Shown piece by piece: positions 5,982 to 8,061 of a stretch of DNA of 8,061 bases. A program made the position numbers and the translations under genes. This DNA is from an uncultured Roseovarius sp. (lineage in GTDB: Bacteria; Pseudomonadota; Alphaproteobacteria; Rhodobacterales; Rhodobacteraceae), in assembly GCA_913055965.1 (NCBI GenBank), contig CAJXKX010000073.1, positions 1-8,061 of the forward strand. Direction: 5' to 3'. How positions within the stretch are numbered: position 1 is the first letter of the stretch; every line of letters begins with the position of its first letter. The notes below the pieces were generated by a model, which made no database searches, was not told the DNA's origin, and saw nothing but the letters and a program-made list of their open reading frames with translations.

Positions 5982-7185
5982 CGCCATGTTCGAGGCGCAG
6001 CTGGAAAGCCTGCGCAAGGAGGGAAACTACCGCGTCTTCGCCGAACTGGAACGGCGCTGCGGGGCCTTCCCCAAGGCGCGGAGCCATGACGACGACGCCC
6101 CCGACGAGGTGACGGTATGGTGCTCTAACGACTATCTCGGCATGGGCCAGCACCCCGTCGTGCGCCAGGCGATGAAGGACGCGGTGGATCAGTGCGGCAC
6201 CGGCGCGGGCGGCACGCGCAACATTTCGGGCACCAATTGCCACCACATCGCGCTGGAGCGCGAACTGTCCGACCTGCACGGCAAGGAGGATGCGCTGCTC
6301 TTCACCTCGGGCTACGTGTCGAACTGGGCCGCGCTCTCGACGCTGGGGTCGCGCCTGCCCGGCGCGGTGATCCTCAGCGATGCCGCCAACCATGCCAGCA
6401 TGATCGAGGGCATCCGCCACAGCCGCGCGCAAAAGGTGATCTGGAAGCACAACGATCCCGAGGATCTCGACCGCAAGCTTTCGGCCCTGCCCGCCAATGC
6501 ACCGAGGATCGTGGCCTTCGAGAGCGTCTATTCCATGGATGGCGACATCTGCCCGATGGAAGAGATCATCGAGGTGGCCGAGAAACACGGCGCGATGACC
6601 TATCTCGACGAAGTCCACGCGGTGGGGCTCTACGGCCCGCGCGGCGGCGGCGTGTCCGAGGCGCGCGGGCTCGCGGACCGGATCACGCTGATCGAGGGCA
6701 CGCTGGGCAAGGCCTTCGGCTGCATGGGCGGCTATATCGCGGGCTCGGCCAGCCTGTGCGATTTCATCCGGTCCTTCGCCTCGGGCTTCATCTTCACCAC
6801 CGCCCTGCCGCCCGCCGTGGCGGCGGCGGCAACGGCCAGCATCCGCCACCTCAAGCGCTCGGATACCGAGCGGCAGGCGCAACGCGCGCAGGTGGCGCGC
6901 CTGCGCGCCCGGCTGGATGCGCATGGCATCCCCCACCTTCCGAACGACAGCCACATCATCCCGGTGATGATCAAGGACCCGGTCAAATGCCGCGTGCTGG
7001 CGGATATCCTGATGCGCGATTTCGGCATCTACGTGCAGCCGATCAACTATCCCACCGTGCCCAAGGGCACCGAGCGGCTGCGCTTCACGCCGGGGCCGCT
7101 GCATAGTGACGCGGATATCGAGCATCTCGTTGCCGCGCTCGCCACCTTGTGGAAACAATGCGCCATCGCGCATGCCGTCGCCTGA
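5971..7185 (+). CDS. hemA: 5-aminolevulinate synthase HemA
   Basis: The product has 404 residues, close to the 400-410 usual for alphaproteobacterial ALAS. It condenses glycine with succinyl-CoA, with pyridoxal phosphate, to form 5-aminolevulinate, the first step of the C4 tetrapyrrole route, in the cytoplasm. Visible marks are CSNDYLGMG (51-59), the glycine-rich GTGAGGTRNISGTNCHH (76-92), DAANHASMIEGIRHS (137-151), SVYSMDGDICP (185-195), DEVHAVGLYGPRGGG (213-227), the PLP-lysine segment IEGTLGKAFGCMGG with K247, and the C-terminal QPINYPTVPKGTERLRFTP (356-374). GGAGGGA at 5960-5966 lies inside puhE and serves the ATG, so hemA is translated from message that includes puhE unless an internal promoter exists. 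This ties precursor supply to the photosystem genes. A second ALAS gene elsewhere is possible and cannot be judged here. Confidence 0.97.
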   Translation: MDFDAMFEAQLESLRKEGNYRVFAELERRCGAFPKARSHDDDAPDEVTVWCSNDYLGMGQHPVVRQAMKDAVDQCGTGAGGTRNISGTNCHHIALERELSDLHGKEDALLFTSGYVSNWAALSTLGSRLPGAVILSDAANHASMIEGIRHSRAQKVIWKHNDPEDLDRKLSALPANAPRIVAFESVYSMDGDICPMEEIIEVAEKHGAMTYLDEVHAVGLYGPRGGGVSEARGLADRITLIEGTLGKAFGCMGGYIAGSASLCDFIRSFASGFIFTTALPPAVAAAATASIRHLKRSDTERQAQRAQVARLRARLDAHGIPHLPNDSHIIPVMIKDPVKCRVLADILMRDFGIYVQPINYPTVPKGTERLRFTPGPLHSDADIEHLVAALATLWKQCAIAHAVA

Positions 7186-7199
7186 CGGCAGGCCCGCGT

Positions 7200-7226
7200 G
7201 CCGCCGCGACAGGCTGTCCCGGCGGC
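7200..7226. promoter_or_regulatory. 27-base near-perfect palindrome upstream of the pseudoazurin gene
   Basis: The sequence has outer arms GCCGCCG / CGGCGGC and inner arms GACAG / CTGTC around one central G (7213); only the C/C pair at 7207/7219 fails. It starts 15 bases after the hemA stop and abuts TTGACC at 7227-7232, which could be a -35 element, although I see no good -10 at the right distance. It may be an operator or a hemA 3' hairpin. There is no T-run after it, so an intrinsic terminator is less likely. Confidence 0.5.
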
Positions 7227-7301
7227 TTGACCTGCCAGCCACACCGCTAGCTCCTCTCCCGATCGCCGTGCCCCTCTCCGGGCGCGGCGCATCCACGCCA
7301 T

Positions 7302-7323
7302 GCCTCGCCCGAACGGGCGGGGC
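7302..7323 (+). promoter_or_regulatory. Stem-loop in the leader of the pseudoazurin gene
   Basis: Bases 7302-7311 pair with 7314-7323 (nine Watson-Crick pairs and one T-G) across the bases AA, so the real RNA loop would be slightly larger. The stem ends 10 bases before the AAGGAG ribosome-binding site (7334-7339). It could protect the 5' end of the message or be chance in GC-rich DNA. Confidence 0.4.
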
Positions 7324-7348
7324 CGGACACAGCAAGGAGTTCGATCGC

Positions 7349-7837
7349 ATGAAACTGACACGACGCACGACCATGAGCCTGTTGGGCGCCACCGCCGCCA
7401 CCGCGCTCCTGCCCGGCGGCGCGCGCGCCACCGGCACGGTGCACGAGGTTCAGATGCTCAACAAGCACCCCGACTCAAACGAGCGGATGGTCTTTCATCC
7501 CGATATCGTCGAGGCGCAGCCCGGCGACACGATCCGCTTCGTCTCGGTCGATCCGGCGCATAACGCCGTCACTTATGACGACATGATCCCCGAGGGGGCC
7601 GAAGGTTGGAAGACGCGGATCAACAAGGATGCCGAGGTGGTGGTAGAGGCCGAGGGCGCCTATGGCTATTACTGCCAACCGCACAAGGCGCTCGGCATGG
7701 TGGGGCTGATCCTCGTGGGCGACGCCTCGGGCAACTACGCGAGCCTCAAGGAGGCCAACCTGCGCGCCCCCAACGAGAAGAAGCGCTGGCAGGACATCTT
7801 CGCCCGCGCCGACGAGATCGTGGGCGGCAGCGCCTGA
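7349..7837 (+). CDS. Pseudoazurin-type blue (type 1) copper protein, exported
   Basis: The product has 162 residues. The N-terminus MKLTRRTTMSLLG with a hydrophobic stretch and a GGARA cleavage site near residue 27 looks like a twin-arginine (Tat) signal. The mature part (about 135 residues) is a cupredoxin of the pseudoazurin type: VHEVQMLNK (31-39), MVFHPDIVEAQPGDTIRF (47-64), then VDPAHNAVT. Copper ligands are H71, C109, H112 and M117 (CQPHKALGM), with the C-x2-H-x4-M spacing of pseudoazurins. A helical C-terminal tail (about 133-157) is also usual for them. Such proteins carry single electrons in the periplasm, classically to nitrite or nitrous oxide reductase. Here the gene lies after hemA, where cytochrome c genes (cycA) often sit in related clusters, so donation to the reaction centre is a reasonable guess. 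AAGGAG at 7334-7339 supports the ATG; an in-frame ATG at 7106 lies inside hemA. The symbol (paz/azu) is left blank because usage varies. Confidence 0.92.
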   Translation: MKLTRRTTMSLLGATAATALLPGGARATGTVHEVQMLNKHPDSNERMVFHPDIVEAQPGDTIRFVSVDPAHNAVTYDDMIPEGAEGWKTRINKDAEVVVEAEGAYGYYCQPHKALGMVGLILVGDASGNYASLKEANLRAPNEKKRWQDIFARADEIVGGSA

Positions 7838-7857
7838 GGCGCGCCGCATGACGGTCA

Positions 7858-7890
7858 GGGGCCGGTCCGGATGCGGGCCGGCCCTTTCTC
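7858..7890 (+). terminator. Probable intrinsic terminator after the pseudoazurin gene
   Basis: GGGCCGG (7859-7865) pairs with CCGGCCC (7878-7884) across a 12-base loop, followed by TTTCTC. It starts 21 bases after the stop and reads in the + direction; the opposite strand has no T-run. It would end the transcript carrying the copper-protein gene and possibly the whole cluster message. Confidence 0.68.
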
Positions 7891-8061
7891 ATGGAGGATT
7901 ATGGCCTTGAGCGGATGTTCGAAGCCTGGTGCCAATGCGCGGAATCGAGGCGCGCTTGCGCGCCGCCGCGCAGCGCCCGACCGCCCCCCGGGCGGGCGCT
8001 TTTGCGACCGATAAGCCCGCACAATCGTTGCAGTATCTGGCACCATAAACCGAAGACCACA
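7891..8061. other. Window end without a supported gene
   Basis: Apart from the second hairpin I see nothing firm here. Short frames on both strands have high Arg/Pro/Ala content and no recognisable domain. A 37-codon frame (7901-8014) has GGAGG three bases upstream but runs through the hairpin. No tRNA, rRNA or clear promoter was recognised. Confidence 0.5.
7973..8003 (+). terminator. Second terminator-like hairpin
   Basis: GCGCCCG (7973-7979) pairs with CGGGCGC (7993-7999), followed by TTTT (8000-8003). An alternative fold pairs 7981-7986 with 7990-7995. It lies 110 bases beyond the first terminator with no supportable gene between, so it is either a backup terminator or the end of a small transcript. 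Confidence 0.5.

Noticed and set aside
7215..7232. PpsR/CrtJ-type site TGT-N12-ACA upstream of the copper gene
   Set aside because: The TGT at 7215 is followed at the right distance by ACC, not ACA, and it lies inside the palindrome; no convincing site was seen by eye in the gene gaps.
7106..7348. N-terminal extension of the copper-protein frame
   Set aside because: It lies partly inside hemA and would bury the Tat signal peptide; ATG 7349 has AAGGAG upstream.
5848..7437. 529-codon minus-strand open frame opposite hemA
   Set aside because: hemA is unmistakable on the + strand; the antisense peptide has no recognisable domain.
7901..8014. 37-codon + strand frame with GGAGG upstream
   Set aside because: Spacing to the ATG is only three bases, the peptide is basic low-complexity, and it runs through a terminator-like hairpin; kept only as a possibility.
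7855..8046. 63-codon minus-strand open frame at the window end
   Set aside because: It runs through both terminator hairpins, is Arg/Pro/Ala rich, and I found no clear ribosome-binding site or domain.

Overview
The window is a GC-rich stretch of the photosynthesis gene cluster of a purple, bacteriochlorophyll-a-containing alphaproteobacterium. It is most likely a member of the Rhodobacterales (Roseobacter group), judged from gene order, protein similarity recalled from the families, and a hairpin/GGGATATTT intergenic motif that I associate with that order. All recognised genes are on the + strand and tightly packed. The order is bchM (3' end only) - lhaA - puhA - puhB - puhC - small conserved ORF (probable bciE) - acsF - puhE - hemA - pseudoazurin gene. 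No genus can be named from the sequence alone.

Layout: 1-219 is the C-terminus of BchM, overlapping lhaA (216-1667) by four bases. puhA (1695-2468), puhB (2479-3111), puhC (3134-3604) and the 98-residue ORF (3623-3919) follow with gaps of 10-27 bases. The ORF overlaps acsF (3916-5040) by four bases. A 128-base gap then carries three tandem copies of a G6/C6 hairpin and a conserved-looking leader that supplies the ribosome-binding site of puhE (GTG start at 5169, to 5981). puhE overlaps hemA (5971-7185) by 11 bases. A 163-base gap with a 27-base near-perfect palindrome and a second hairpin precedes a pseudoazurin-type blue copper protein gene (7349-7837). Two terminator-like hairpins, both reading + and followed by T-rich tracts, lie downstream. 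The last ~170 bases hold no gene I can support.

How the genes work together: HemA makes 5-aminolevulinate, the first tetrapyrrole precursor. BchM methylates Mg-protoporphyrin IX, and AcsF (probably with the small partner encoded just before it) closes the isocyclic ring using O2. LhaA, PuhB, PuhC and PuhE assist assembly of the light-harvesting 1 / reaction-centre core, of which PuhA is the H subunit. The O2-dependent cyclase fits an aerobic or facultatively aerobic phototroph.

The most unusual point is the last gene. In the related clusters I know, hemA is commonly followed by cycA (a soluble cytochrome c that can re-reduce the reaction centre). Here a Tat-type exported blue copper protein sits in that place, suggesting a copper-based electron donor to the reaction centre. 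This is an inference from position only.
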